Assembly (NCBI RefSeq): GCF_018333215.1
Contig: NZ_BORO01000001.1
Coordinates: forward strand, 418,693-482,692
Length of the DNA: 64,000 bases
Origin: Oceanobacillus sp. J11TS1
GTDB taxonomy: Bacteria > Bacillota > Bacilli > Bacillales > Amphibacillaceae
Direction of reading: 5' to 3'
The notes beneath the pieces are model-generated. The model was given only the letters and a program-made list of their open reading frames with translations, made no database searches and had not been told where the DNA came from. A program made the translations under genes and the position numbers. This document shows, piece by piece, positions 49,929 through 59,074 of the stretch (the stretch's first letter is position 1; every line of letters begins with the position of its first letter).

Positions 49929-51023
49929 ATGGGTCAGAATGGACGCGTGTTAGTTATCTATCCCGATTTGTATACAACCACAATTGGTATGTTTGAAGGA
50001 AATCATCATTTATATCAACAGACGATCGCTCATGATGAGGAAGAGTTATCCCGATTTGACCAACTAATCGATCAAGTCGCTTATCGAAAACAGGCAATTT
50101 TTGAACAGCTTGACATGGATGGTATGAACACGTCTCGTTTAATCAGTATATGTGGTCGGGGCGGGTTATTACGTCCGATTAGCGGCGGGACTTATAAAGT
50201 GAATGATGCGATGCTTTATGATTTAAAGACCAATGCTTATGGAGAACATGTGTCTAATCTAGGGGCTGTTTTAGCTTATGAAATTGCTGAGAATTTAAAT
50301 TTACAAGCATATATTGTAGATCCGCCAGTAGTAGATGAAATGCAGCAAATCGCAAAATATACAGGTATCCCTGAAATCGAGAGAACGAGTATTTTTCATT
50401 CCCTGAATCATCGCCATGCTGGCAGAATTGCAGCTAAACAAATCGGAAATTCATATACTTCTTTAAATCTTATATCCATTCATCTAGCAAGGGGGATTAC
50501 AATTGCTTCCCATTGCGCAGGTAAAATTATAGATGTAACAAATGGTGTGGATGGAGAAGGGCCTTTTACCATTGACCGAAGTGGAAGCATTCCGTTAAAA
50601 GGTTTTCTTACCTATATTTCTGAACACTATTCCATGAAGGAAGATTTTCTTTGGAGTCATGTTCAGCAAGATGGAGGTATTAAAGCTTATTTGCATACAG
50701 AGGACCCTCTCGTTATTCAATCCAGGTTAATGAAAGGTGATCAACTTACAAAAGAAGTAATCGAAGCACAAGCTTACCAAATTGCCAAGGAAATTGGAGC
50801 AATGAGTACAGCATTGCGCGGTGAGGTAGATGGAATTGTTTTTACTGGGAAGATTAAGGAGAATGATTTTGTGATTGATGCTGTTATTCCAAGGATAAAT
50901 TGGATTGCAGATGTGATGGTATTTCCGGGTAAAAATGATTTAGAGGCAATGAACGAAGGGGTTTTAGAGATTCTAAATCATCCAGAAGACGTGAAGATAT
51001 ACGTAGCAGAGGAGGCTAATTAG
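49929..51023 (+). CDS. buk: Butyrate kinase-like protein with lost nucleotide-binding motifs
   Basis: 364 residues that align along the whole Buk family by segments such as CGRGGLLRPISGGTY (75-89), DPPVVDEMQ, SIFHSLNH (154-161) and NGVDGEGPFTIDRSGS (205-220). The family's N-terminal phosphate loop INPGSTSTK is replaced by IYPDLYTTT (10-18), the glycine-rich HxGGGIS by HLARGIT (185-191), and the adenosine motif LTGGxA by FTGKIK (305-310). R77, H157 and R217, equivalent to active-site residues, remain. The frame is intact and GGAGG precedes the ATG. It abuts lpdV with no gap. Kinase activity is doubtful. Confidence 0.85.
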   Translation: MGQNGRVLVIYPDLYTTTIGMFEGNHHLYQQTIAHDEEELSRFDQLIDQVAYRKQAIFEQLDMDGMNTSRLISICGRGGLLRPISGGTYKVNDAMLYDLKTNAYGEHVSNLGAVLAYEIAENLNLQAYIVDPPVVDEMQQIAKYTGIPEIERTSIFHSLNHRHAGRIAAKQIGNSYTSLNLISIHLARGITIASHCAGKIIDVTNGVDGEGPFTIDRSGSIPLKGFLTYISEHYSMKEDFLWSHVQQDGGIKAYLHTEDPLVIQSRLMKGDQLTKEVIEAQAYQIAKEIGAMSTALRGEVDGIVFTGKIKENDFVIDAVIPRINWIADVMVFPGKNDLEAMNEGVLEILNHPEDVKIYVAEEAN

Positions 51024-52445
51024 ATGGCTGCAGAGTATGATTTAGTCATTTTAGGCGGCGGTACAGGCGGTTATGTAGCTGCTATCCGTGCAAGCCAATT
51101 GAAAATGAAAGTAGCGATCGTTGAAAAAGCTGAATTGGGAGGAACTTGTCTGCATAGAGGCTGTATTCCTTCGAAAGCTTTCCTTCGAAGTGCTGAAGTT
51201 TATCGGCAAACGAAACGTGCAGATGAATTTGGTGTGGAAGTAGATGAACCGACGTTAAACTTTCTTAAAGTACAACAAAGAAAAAATGCCATTATTGAAC
51301 AGTTGCACAAAGGTGTTCAAGGCTTAATGAAGAAAGGAAAGATAGATGTTTATCATGGATTTGGCCGGATTTTAGGACCAAGTATCTTTTCTCCAATGCC
51401 TGGAACGATCTCTGTTGAATATGAAAATGGCAACGAAAATGACATGCTAATTCCTAAAAATGTCTTGATTGCTACGGGCTCTGAACCCAATACGTTGCCC
51501 GGTCTAGAATTTGACGGTGAATTGGTTATAAGCTCTAACGAAGCATTAGAAATGGAAAAACTTCCAGATAGCATGCTTATTATCGGTGGAGGAGTAATTG
51601 GAATAGAGTGGGCATCTATGCTGAATGACTTTGGGGTAGACGTGACCGTGCTCGAATATCAAAAACAAATCCTGCCAACAGAAGATAAAGACGTTGCAAA
51701 GGAAATGGAAAAGCAATTGAAAAAAAGAGGTGTAAAAATCCTTACAGGTGCCAATGTTCAGGCAGATACACTAGATAAAAACAACCATGTGTCGATTGAG
51801 GCAATAGTAAATGGGACGACAGAAAAATTTGAAGCGGACCGACTTCTTGTTTCTGTAGGAAGAAAAGCGAATATCGAAAATATTGGAATTGAGAACACAG
51901 ATATTCAGATTTCGAATCGTACCATTGATACAAATGAATTTTACCAGACAAAAGAATCCCATATTTATGCGATAGGCGATGTTATTGGGGGCATGCAGCT
52001 TGCGCACGTCGCTTCTCATGAAGGAATCATTGCTGTAGAGCATATGGCAGATGAAAAGACACAGAAGATAGATTATCAGGCAGTGTCGAGCTGTATATAT
52101 GCAAGCCCAGAAGCAGCAAGAGTCGGATTAACAGAAAAGCAGGCAAATGAAGAAGGTTATGAACTCAAAGTAGGGAAATTTCCTTTTAAAGCTGTAGGAA
52201 AAGCGCTGGTTTATGGAGAAGCAGAGGGCTTTGTAAAAATCATTACTGATAAAAAAACACAGGATTTATTAGGAGTTCATATGATTGGCCCGCATGTGAC
52301 TGATATGATATCTGAAGCTGGATTAGCCAAAGTATTGGACGCAACGGCATGGGAAATCAGTCAAACGATTCATCCACATCCATCCCTATCAGAAGTTATC
52401 GGTGAAGCTGCATTGGCAGTGGACGGCATCCAAATTCATGGGTAA
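51024..52445 (+). CDS. lpdV: Dihydrolipoyl dehydrogenase, E3 of branched-chain keto acid dehydrogenase
   Basis: FAD enzyme that reoxidises the lipoyl arm of the E2 subunit. FAD motif LVILGGGTGGYVAAIRA (about residues 6-22), redox disulfide GGTCLHRGCIPSKAF (about 39-53), NAD motif IIGGGVIGIEWASML (about 184-198) and the C-terminal HPHPSLSEVIGEAA with the catalytic histidine. 473 residues. It starts at the base after the buk stop. A ~210-bp gap with repeat-like sequence separates it from bkdAA. Confidence 0.95.
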   Translation: MAAEYDLVILGGGTGGYVAAIRASQLKMKVAIVEKAELGGTCLHRGCIPSKAFLRSAEVYRQTKRADEFGVEVDEPTLNFLKVQQRKNAIIEQLHKGVQGLMKKGKIDVYHGFGRILGPSIFSPMPGTISVEYENGNENDMLIPKNVLIATGSEPNTLPGLEFDGELVISSNEALEMEKLPDSMLIIGGGVIGIEWASMLNDFGVDVTVLEYQKQILPTEDKDVAKEMEKQLKKRGVKILTGANVQADTLDKNNHVSIEAIVNGTTEKFEADRLLVSVGRKANIENIGIENTDIQISNRTIDTNEFYQTKESHIYAIGDVIGGMQLAHVASHEGIIAVEHMADEKTQKIDYQAVSSCIYASPEAARVGLTEKQANEEGYELKVGKFPFKAVGKALVYGEAEGFVKIITDKKTQDLLGVHMIGPHVTDMISEAGLAKVLDATAWEISQTIHPHPSLSEVIGEAALAVDGIQIHG

Positions 52446-52656
52446 AGTGAAACTTCATTCAGGTGGAGGATTCTTTTCATCCCCAACGGAATGGTAGTAC
52501 CACAAGGGCATGCACCTAAAGGTATAACCCAAAAGCGGCCTCCCTAAAGGCCTTTGAACCAATCGGCTGTTACTCACAGCCAGTTACACTTGGAAAATTA
52601 TCTTCGGAATAGGAACATTACTTCATTATGTGAAATGGCTGAAGGAGGGAAATATA
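52446..52656. repeat. Structured insertion between lpdV and bkdAA
   Basis: A 210-bp non-coding interval in the middle of the operon. Hairpins are visible: GGCTGT/ACAGCC around a TACTC loop (about 52562-52578), and AAAGGCCTTT. The segment CAAGGGCATGCACCTAAAGG is less AT-rich than its surroundings. I recall these two genes being nearly adjacent in B. subtilis. Likely a repeat or processing element; only one copy is in this window. Confidence 0.4.
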
Positions 52657-53661
52657 ATGGAACAGACAGCTTGGGAAAATGTAAGTAACGAGTTGGCTTT
52701 AGAAATGTTTGAAACGATGTTATTAGCGAGAAAGATAGATGAAAGAATGTGGTTATTAAATCGCTCAGGGAAAATTCCTTTTGTGGTTTCCTGTCAGGGG
52801 CAAGAAGCAGCGCAGGTTGGAGCGGCGTTTGCAATGGATCGTTCTGTTGATTATGCAGCTCCGTATTATAGAGACTTAGGTGTTGTACTAGCTTTTGGAA
52901 TGACTGCGAAAGAATTAATGTTATCTGCTTTTGCAAAGGCAGAGGACCCAAATTCAGGCGGCCGCCAAATGCCGGGTCACTTTGGTCAAAAGAAAAATCG
53001 GATTATAACTGGTTCTTCCCCTGTAACAACACAAATACCACATGCGGTTGGTGTGGCATTAGCCGGAAAAATGGATAAAAAAGATATTGTGAGTTTCGTC
53101 ACTTTAGGAGAAGGTTCTTCTAATCAAGGGGATTTTCATGAAGGCTTAAACTTTGCAGGCGTTCATAAGCTTCCAGTTATTACGATGGTTGAAAATAACA
53201 AGTATGCTATTTCCGTACCTTATGACCGCCAAGTAGCTAGTGAGACGGTGTCTCAAAGAGCAGCTTCTTATGGAATGCCTGGTGTTACTGTAGATGGAAA
53301 CGACCCTATCGCTGTTTATCAAGCTGTCAGGGAAGCAAGGGAGAGAGCGATAAAAGGGGAAGGTCCCACACTGATTGAAGCAGTAACTTATCGTTTTACA
53401 GCTCATTCTAGCGATGACGATGATCGTGTATATCGGGAACAGGATGAAGTAAAGGAAGCTAAAAAGAAGGATTCTATTATTACTTTTGCAAAAAACTTAA
53501 AAGAAAAAAATATTTTAGATGAAGCGAAGGAAAAAGAAATTCACGACAGACTAAATCAACTTGTTAATGAAGCAACGGATTATGCCGAAAATGCCCCATA
53601 TGCAGCTCCAGAGGATACATTGAAGTATGTTTATGAGGAATTGGATGAAGGAGGGGAATAA
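52657..53661 (+). CDS. bkdAA: 2-oxoisovalerate dehydrogenase E1 alpha subunit
   Basis: Thiamine diphosphate-dependent decarboxylation of branched-chain 2-keto acids, with BkdAB. The ThDP/Mg motif GEGSSNQGDFHEGLNFAGVHKLPVITMVENNKYAIS is at about residues 150-185, and the phosphorylation-loop region YRFTAHSSDDDDRVYR near 246. 334 residues. The frame begins at 52630, but AAGGAGGG selects ATG 52657. bkdAB follows after 3 bases. Confidence 0.95.
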   Translation: MEQTAWENVSNELALEMFETMLLARKIDERMWLLNRSGKIPFVVSCQGQEAAQVGAAFAMDRSVDYAAPYYRDLGVVLAFGMTAKELMLSAFAKAEDPNSGGRQMPGHFGQKKNRIITGSSPVTTQIPHAVGVALAGKMDKKDIVSFVTLGEGSSNQGDFHEGLNFAGVHKLPVITMVENNKYAISVPYDRQVASETVSQRAASYGMPGVTVDGNDPIAVYQAVREARERAIKGEGPTLIEAVTYRFTAHSSDDDDRVYREQDEVKEAKKKDSIITFAKNLKEKNILDEAKEKEIHDRLNQLVNEATDYAENAPYAAPEDTLKYVYEELDEGGE

Positions 53662-53664
53662 TCA

Positions 53665-54648
53665 ATGCCTATCATGTCTTATATACAAGCAATTACAACA
53701 GCTCTAAAAGAAGAGATGCAAAAAGACGAGAATGTATTTATTCTTGGGGAAGACGTCGGTAAAAAAGGCGGCGTATTTAAAGCAACAGATGGACTTTATG
53801 ATTTGTTTGGAGAAGAACGTGTCTTGGATACGCCACTAGCAGAATCAGCTATTGCAGGGGTCGCAATTGGCGCAGCAATGTATGGGAAACGTCCAGTTGC
53901 TGAGATGCAATTTGCAGATTTTATTATGCCGGCAGTAAACCAAATTGTTTCGGAAGCTGCAAAAATCCGTTATCGTTCCAATAATGATTGGGACTGCCCG
54001 ATAACGATTCGAGCTCCATATGGCGGCGGTGTACACGGTGCTTTGTATCACTCCCAATCTGTAGAAGCGCTATTTGCAAATCAGCCAGGATTAAAAATTG
54101 TAATTCCATCAAACCCATACGATGCAAAAGGATTATTAAAAGCATCTATTCGGGATAATGACCCTGTTCTATTTTTTGAACATAAGCGAGCTTATCGCCT
54201 GCTCAAAGGAGAAGTGCCAGAGGATGATTATGTTCTTCCTATTGGTAAAGCAGATGTGAAAAGAGAAGGTGAGGATATTACCGTAATTACTTACGGACTC
54301 GGGGTTCATTTTGCTTTGCAAGCTGCAGAAAAATTAGCAGCGGACGGCATCGAAGCGCATATTCTTGACTTACGTACAGTATACCCATTAGATCAAGAAG
54401 CAATTAAGGAAGCCGCTAGTAAAACAGGAAAAGTGTTACTCATCACCGAGGATAATAAGGAAGGAAGCATTATCGGTGAAGTAGCTGCGATTATTTCTGA
54501 ACACTGCTTATTTGATTTGGATGCACCTATAGCGCGCCTGGCAGCTCCAGATGTTCCGGCAATGCCTTATGCACCGCCAATGGAAAAATACTTTATGTTA
54601 AATCCAGATAAAGTGGAAAAAGCAATGCGCGACCTTGCAGAATATTAA
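53665..54648 (+). CDS. bkdAB: 2-oxoisovalerate dehydrogenase E1 beta subunit
   Basis: Partner of BkdAA in the E1 heterotetramer. The start MSYIQAITTALKEEMQKDENVFILGEDVGKKGG with the ThDP-contacting glutamate, EMQFADFIMPAVNQIVSEAAK and the transketolase C-terminal region (EDITVITYGLGVHFALQAAEKL) are typical. 327 residues. GGAGGGG precedes the start; bkdB follows 14 bases later. Confidence 0.96.
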   Translation: MPIMSYIQAITTALKEEMQKDENVFILGEDVGKKGGVFKATDGLYDLFGEERVLDTPLAESAIAGVAIGAAMYGKRPVAEMQFADFIMPAVNQIVSEAAKIRYRSNNDWDCPITIRAPYGGGVHGALYHSQSVEALFANQPGLKIVIPSNPYDAKGLLKASIRDNDPVLFFEHKRAYRLLKGEVPEDDYVLPIGKADVKREGEDITVITYGLGVHFALQAAEKLAADGIEAHILDLRTVYPLDQEAIKEAASKTGKVLLITEDNKEGSIIGEVAAIISEHCLFDLDAPIARLAAPDVPAMPYAPPMEKYFMLNPDKVEKAMRDLAEY

Positions 54649-54662
54649 TTGGAGGTAGAAAA

Positions 54663-55931
54663 ATGAGTGTTCAAAAAATAACCATGCCTCAGCTTGGAGA
54701 GAGTGTAACAGAGGGTACGATTAGCACCTGGCTTGTTTCTGTAGGGGAGCAAGTGAATAAGTATGATCCCATCGCAGAAGTGATGACAGATAAAGTAAAT
54801 GCAGAAGTTCCCTCCTCTTATACAGGGAAAATTACGGAACTTGTAGTGGAAGAAGGAGAAACAGTAGATGTGGGTACTCTAATCTGTTATATAGAAACAG
54901 AACAAACAATTGCAGATGATACTCCAGAAAATTCAGGTGCGGATACTATAGAGCAAGCAAAAGATGAGAAAAAAGATGATACAGCTAATAATACAATGAA
55001 AAAAAGATATTCACCTGCAGTACTGCGCCTGTCGCAAGAGCATAATATCGATTTAAATCATATTGAAGGAACAGGCAGAGGTGGAAGGATTACCCGTAAA
55101 GATGTTGAGAAACACATTGAAAACGGCGGTGTATCTCAAAAACAAACAAAACCTTCTTCAAACGAAAAAACAGAAAGTTCTCCTGTGAAGAAAACCGCTT
55201 CTGCCCCAACGCAAACAGTTAATGCTTCGGCTGGGGACATCGAAATCCCAGTTAAAGGCGTCCGCAAAGTTATCGCAGAGAATATGGTTCGTTCAACACA
55301 GGAAATTCCACATGCTTGGATGCAAGTGGAGGTAGACGTCACTGATTTAATAAAATACCGTAATAATGTAAAGGAATCTTTTAAAAATCAAGAAGGCTTT
55401 TCTTTAACACCATTTGCCTTTTTTGTGAAGGCTGTTGCACAAGCGCTAAAAGAGTATCCTGAATTAAATAGCATGTGGGCTGGAGATAAGATCATTCAGA
55501 AAAAAGATATTCATTTATCGATTGCTGTGGCAAAAGAAAATGAATTATTCGTTCCTGTGATTAAACATGCCGATGAAAAAACTATTAAAGCAATCGCTCG
55601 CGACATTACGACACTTGCAACGAAAGCCCGCCAAGGTAAATTATCTCAAGAAGATATGCAGGGCGGGACATTCACGGTGAATAACACAGGCTCATTTGGT
55701 TCTGTTTCATCGATGGGTGTTATTAATTATCCGCAAGCAGCTATTTTACAAGTAGAATCAATTGTAAAACGACCTGTCATTATTGATGATATGTTTGCTG
55801 CCCGTGATATGGTGAACTTATCCTTATCCTTAGACCACCGTATTTTAGACGGACTTGTATGCGGACGATTTTTAGCTCGCGTAAAAGAAATTCTTGAAGG
55901 TATGAATGAATCTACCATTTCCCTTTATTAA
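54663..55931 (+). CDS. bkdB: Dihydrolipoyl acyltransferase E2 of branched-chain keto acid dehydrogenase
   Basis: Core of the complex; transfers the branched acyl group to CoA. One N-terminal lipoyl domain has the lipoylated lysine in EVMTDKVNAEVPS (about residue 44). A charged linker precedes the peripheral-subunit-binding domain (YSPAVLRLSQEHNIDLNHIEGTG, about 117-150), then a second Ser/Thr/Lys-rich linker. The catalytic domain ends with SLDHRILDG, the HxxxDG active site. 422 residues. It ends the bkd operon; the product isobutyryl-, isovaleryl- and methylbutyryl-CoA prime branched fatty acids. Confidence 0.96.
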   Translation: MSVQKITMPQLGESVTEGTISTWLVSVGEQVNKYDPIAEVMTDKVNAEVPSSYTGKITELVVEEGETVDVGTLICYIETEQTIADDTPENSGADTIEQAKDEKKDDTANNTMKKRYSPAVLRLSQEHNIDLNHIEGTGRGGRITRKDVEKHIENGGVSQKQTKPSSNEKTESSPVKKTASAPTQTVNASAGDIEIPVKGVRKVIAENMVRSTQEIPHAWMQVEVDVTDLIKYRNNVKESFKNQEGFSLTPFAFFVKAVAQALKEYPELNSMWAGDKIIQKKDIHLSIAVAKENELFVPVIKHADEKTIKAIARDITTLATKARQGKLSQEDMQGGTFTVNNTGSFGSVSSMGVINYPQAAILQVESIVKRPVIIDDMFAARDMVNLSLSLDHRILDGLVCGRFLARVKEILEGMNESTISLY

Positions 55932-56019
55932 AGTGTAAAGTAAAAGAAACCAATAGATTGAATTTTAAATGAACAGCTGATAAGCTATAAGTATATTTTA
56001 ATTAAAAGGGTGGAGTAAA

Positions 56020-56451
56020 ATGGATTTCGATTTATTTATGCAGGATGTAGTGAATGTAGCTAGAACAGATATAACTGAATCAGGGTATGAAGAAGTACGC
56101 ACACCAGAAGAAGTGGATGCAGCGCTAGGTCGAGAAGGTACAACGCTTGTTATGGTTAATTCAACTTGCGGCTGTGCAGGCGGGGTAGCACGCCCAGCAG
56201 CGGGGAACGCTATTCATTATGATAAGCGACCAGATCATTTAGTAACAGTTTTTGCAGGGCAAGATCGTGAAGCAACAGAACGAGCAAGAACTTATTTTGA
56301 AGGATACGCACCATCTTCTCCTTGTTTCGCACTGCTTAAGGATGGAAAAATCCAGGCAATGGTAGAAAGAAACCAAATTGAAGGACATAGTGCAATGGAA
56401 GTATCAGCAAAACTTCAAAGCCTATTTGACCAATATTGTGAGGAAGTTTAA
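56020..56451 (+). CDS. brxB: Bacilliredoxin BrxB (YphP/YqiW family)
   Basis: Removes bacillithiol from mixed disulfides on proteins. 143 residues with the unusual CGC active site in [19 protein letters not shown] (about residues 48-66). DUF1094/YphP_YqiW family. The location directly after bkdB matches yqiW of B. subtilis. AAGGGTGGAG precedes the ATG. Confidence 0.94.
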   Translation: MDFDLFMQDVVNVARTDITESGYEEVRTPEEVDAALGREGTTLVMVNSTCGCAGGVARPAAGNAIHYDKRPDHLVTVFAGQDREATERARTYFEGYAPSSPCFALLKDGKIQAMVERNQIEGHSAMEVSAKLQSLFDQYCEEV

Positions 56452-56458
56452 GAGATAA

Positions 56459-56487
56459 AAGAAGGCTGTCATATGACAGCCTTCTTT
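56459..56487 (+). terminator. Terminator after brxB
   Basis: AGAAGGCTGTCATATGACAGCCTTCT is one continuous palindrome folding into a 12-bp stem, with TTTG after it. The stem begins 9 bases after the brxB stop. Confidence 0.85.
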
Positions 56488-56518
56488 GTCTGATCATTTC
56501 CCAGAAGGAGAATAAAGC

Positions 56519-57496
56519 GTGAAAATTGGATATCGTACCATAAAAACAGCTATCGGTACACCAATCTCTATATCATTAGCACAATGGATCGGTCTTTCAA
56601 ATTTCATTTCAGCAGGAATTTTAACCATTCTATGTATACAGCCATCAAGAAAATCATCCCTTTTAAGTGCTTGGCAGCGGTTTGTTGCATGTATTACAGC
56701 CGTTGTTTTTTCTTGTGTCATTTTTGAATTCATTGGCTACCATGCATTTTCTATTTTTATATTGCTGCTTCTATTTATCCCTACAACCGTTGCGTTCAAA
56801 GCAACTCCAGGAATAGCTTCTAGTTCTGTTGTGACACTGAACTTATACGGGTCCGGGCATGTAACGGTTTCTCTAATTGGAGAACAGTTTGTCGTTATTA
56901 TTATCGGAATTGGTGTAGGTTTGCTATTAAACCTTTATATGCCTAGTTTAGATAAAAAATTGAAGAAGTTACAAACAAAATTAGAGTTTAATTTCAGTCG
57001 AATTTTATATGAATATTCTATGTATATTCGAGACGAAAATGCGATGTGGCAAGGAAAAGAAATTACAGCTGCAGAGGACATACTTGCCGAGGCAAAACAA
57101 TTGGTTATTCGGGATCGAGATAATCATATACTGCGGAATGAGCATACTTATTATAATTATTTTAAAATGAGGGGAAGACAATTTGACCTTTTGAAAAAAA
57201 TGCTCCCTCTTGTAACACATTTACCCAAAACAGATGCAATTGCATTTAAAATAGCTGATTTCTTTGAACGTTTATCTCAATCCGTCCATCCAGGGAATAC
57301 AGCTATTACATTTTTAGAGGAACTGAAAGAACTAAGAAGAGAATTTCGGTCAGAAGATTTACCAGAAACACAAGAGGAGTTCGAAACTAGAGCACATTTA
57401 TTTCAGTTATTGCATGAAATAGAAGAGTACTTAATCATTAAGAATAAGTTTAAAAAAAGTGATGTATCCCCTTGGAAATCATCTAAAGCAGAGTGA
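56519..57496 (+). CDS. yqjA: Aromatic acid exporter-type membrane protein YqjA
   Basis: 325 residues starting GTG, with AGAAGGAG at a good spacing. The N-terminal half has several membrane segments (about residues 10-30, 55-80, 82-100, 120-140) of the aromatic acid exporter/FUSC-like family (DUF939). The C-terminal half (about 145-325) is a soluble helical cytoplasmic domain. The family name comes from sequence similarity; the substrate is not known. It matches yqjA after yqiW in B. subtilis. Confidence 0.88.
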   Translation: MKIGYRTIKTAIGTPISISLAQWIGLSNFISAGILTILCIQPSRKSSLLSAWQRFVACITAVVFSCVIFEFIGYHAFSIFILLLLFIPTTVAFKATPGIASSSVVTLNLYGSGHVTVSLIGEQFVVIIIGIGVGLLLNLYMPSLDKKLKKLQTKLEFNFSRILYEYSMYIRDENAMWQGKEITAAEDILAEAKQLVIRDRDNHILRNEHTYYNYFKMRGRQFDLLKKMLPLVTHLPKTDAIAFKIADFFERLSQSVHPGNTAITFLEELKELRREFRSEDLPETQEEFETRAHLFQLLHEIEEYLIIKNKFKKSDVSPWKSSKAE

Positions 57497-57525
57497 AATT
57501 TTTGTTTTTGATAATTTAGGGCATT

Positions 57526-57580
57526 AAAAAACTCCGTCAGAATATAGTACGACCGTACTAACTTCTATGCGGAGTTTTTT
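57526..57580. terminator. Bidirectional terminator between yqjA and the small membrane protein gene
   Basis: AAAAAACTCCG (57526-57536) and CGGAGTTTTTT (57570-57580) pair, with an inner TAGTACG/CGTACTA stem. The flanking A and T runs allow use on both strands. Confidence 0.85.
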
Positions 57581-57589
57581 CTGTCATTT

Positions 57590-57718
57590 TTAAATAAATG
57601 CTGCTAATCCAGCTGTAATTGCTGAGATAAGCATGAGCGCGACCATGAAATAGATAATGATTTTCGTGCGTCGTTCACGTTTGGAGCGTTTCTTTTGTAC
57701 GGATTGCTTTGTTGCCAT
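57590..57718 (-). CDS. Small membrane protein, Prli42-like (42 residues)
   Basis: The minus strand from 57718 encodes MATKQSVQKKRSKRERRTK followed by one hydrophobic span (IIIYFMVALMLISAITAGLAAFI) that runs to the C-terminus. GAGGAGG sits 7 bases before the ATG. A basic N-terminus plus a C-terminal single span is the pattern of Prli42, the membrane miniprotein that anchors the stressosome in Listeria; the match is by architecture, so this naming is tentative. It converges with yqjA at a shared terminator. Confidence 0.75.
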   Translation of the reverse strand: MATKQSVQKKRSKRERRTKIIIYFMVALMLISAITAGLAAFI

Positions 57719-57925
57719 GAAATGTCCTCCTCAATTAGATCCGTTATCATCTATCGTTATTCTAACGTGAATTTGCTAATCAGACAAGTTAATATGATAT
57801 TTTTTTGCAATACACTTTTTAGAGTATTCGTTTTATTTCATCAAGAATGAAGATAAGGAATCCGATTCTTTCTACTGTAAAAAACTTAAAAAATATAGTA
57901 GCCTATTGAATAGGAGGTTACAAAA

Positions 57926-59047
57926 ATGAATGTAAATGAAGAAAGATTAGTTAATGAATTTTTAGAACTCGTACAAGTTGATTCTGAAACAGGATTTGAA
58001 AGAGAAATAGCATCGATTTTAACAAAAAAATTCGAAGCTTTAGGTGTTCAAGTAGAAGAAGATAATTCAAAAGAACAAACAGGTCATGGGGCAGGAAATT
58101 TAATTTGCACATTGCCGGCTACGAAAGACGGCGCTGACGCAATTTATTTCACCTCTCATATGGATACGGTTGTTCCGGGAAAGGGAGTCCGTCCGATCAT
58201 TAAAGACGGCGTAATATCCTCTGAGGGAGATACCATTCTCGGCTCAGACGATAAAGCAGGATTAGCTGCTATGTTTGAATTAATTAGAGTGCTTCAAGAA
58301 AACAATATACCTCATGGCCAAATTCAATTTATCATTACGGTTGGGGAAGAATCTGGTTTAGTGGGTGCGAAAGCATTAGATTCTTCCAAATTAGATGCTC
58401 AGTACGGCTATGCATTAGATAGTAATGGGGATGTCGGCGATATTGTCGTTGCTGCTCCGACACAAGCCAAGATTCACGCAACCATAACTGGTAAAACAGC
58501 TCATGCTGGTCTAGAGCCTGAAAAAGGAGTTTCTGCGATTACCATCGCATCCAAAGCAATTTCAAAAATGCCGTTAGGTCGAATTGATAAAGATACAACG
58601 GCTAATATTGGTCGATTTGAAGGCGGTAAACAAACAAATATTGTTGTCGATCATGTAGAAATTTTAGCAGAAGCCCGTTCTTTAGTTGATGAAAAAATGG
58701 AACAGCAGGTAGCTAAAATGAAGGCCGCTTTTGAAGAGGCTGCCGAAGAACTTGGTGGATCTGCAGATGTACAGGTTACGGTAGCTTATCCAGGCTATCA
58801 TTTTGAAGAAGGTTCTCAGGTTGTAGAAGTTGCTCGTGAAGCTGCACGTGCAATCGGCAGAGAAAGCAAACTGGAACAAAGTGGCGGCGGCAGTGATGCG
58901 AATGTCATCGCAGGATATGGTATTCCTACTGTAAACTTAGCTGTAGGTTATGAAGAAATTCATACAACCAATGAACGAATCAAAGTAGAAGACCTTGTAA
59001 AAGTGACAGAATATATTGTAGAGATTGTTAAAATCGCAGCAAAATAA
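57926..59047 (+). CDS. yqjE: M20 family peptidase, PepT-like (YqjE)
   Basis: Zinc-dependent aminopeptidase or related amidohydrolase, cytosolic, 373 residues. Metal ligands are seen in FTSHMDTVVPG (about residues 76-86), GSDDKAGLAA (about 112-121) and VGEESGLVGAKAL (about 143-155), and the lid domain includes GKTAHAGLEPEKGVSA. Often annotated tripeptidase T-like; its exact substrate is not settled. AGGAGG precedes the ATG. It corresponds in type and region to yqjE of B. subtilis. Confidence 0.92.
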   Translation: MNVNEERLVNEFLELVQVDSETGFEREIASILTKKFEALGVQVEEDNSKEQTGHGAGNLICTLPATKDGADAIYFTSHMDTVVPGKGVRPIIKDGVISSEGDTILGSDDKAGLAAMFELIRVLQENNIPHGQIQFIITVGEESGLVGAKALDSSKLDAQYGYALDSNGDVGDIVVAAPTQAKIHATITGKTAHAGLEPEKGVSAITIASKAISKMPLGRIDKDTTANIGRFEGGKQTNIVVDHVEILAEARSLVDEKMEQQVAKMKAAFEEAAEELGGSADVQVTVAYPGYHFEEGSQVVEVAREAARAIGRESKLEQSGGGSDANVIAGYGIPTVNLAVGYEEIHTTNERIKVEDLVKVTEYIVEIVKIAAK

Positions 59048-59074
59048 AAGCTTCTATCTTTGGAGGGGCTTTTT
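59046..59074 (+). terminator. Probable terminator after the PepT-like gene
   Basis: AAAAGCTTC (from 59046) pairs imperfectly with GAGGGGCTTTTT. A second, longer hairpin lies before dinB: GGGGGAACGCATTCC (59087-59101) with GGAGTGCTTTCTCCC (59107-59121), followed by TTTATTG. Confidence 0.6.
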
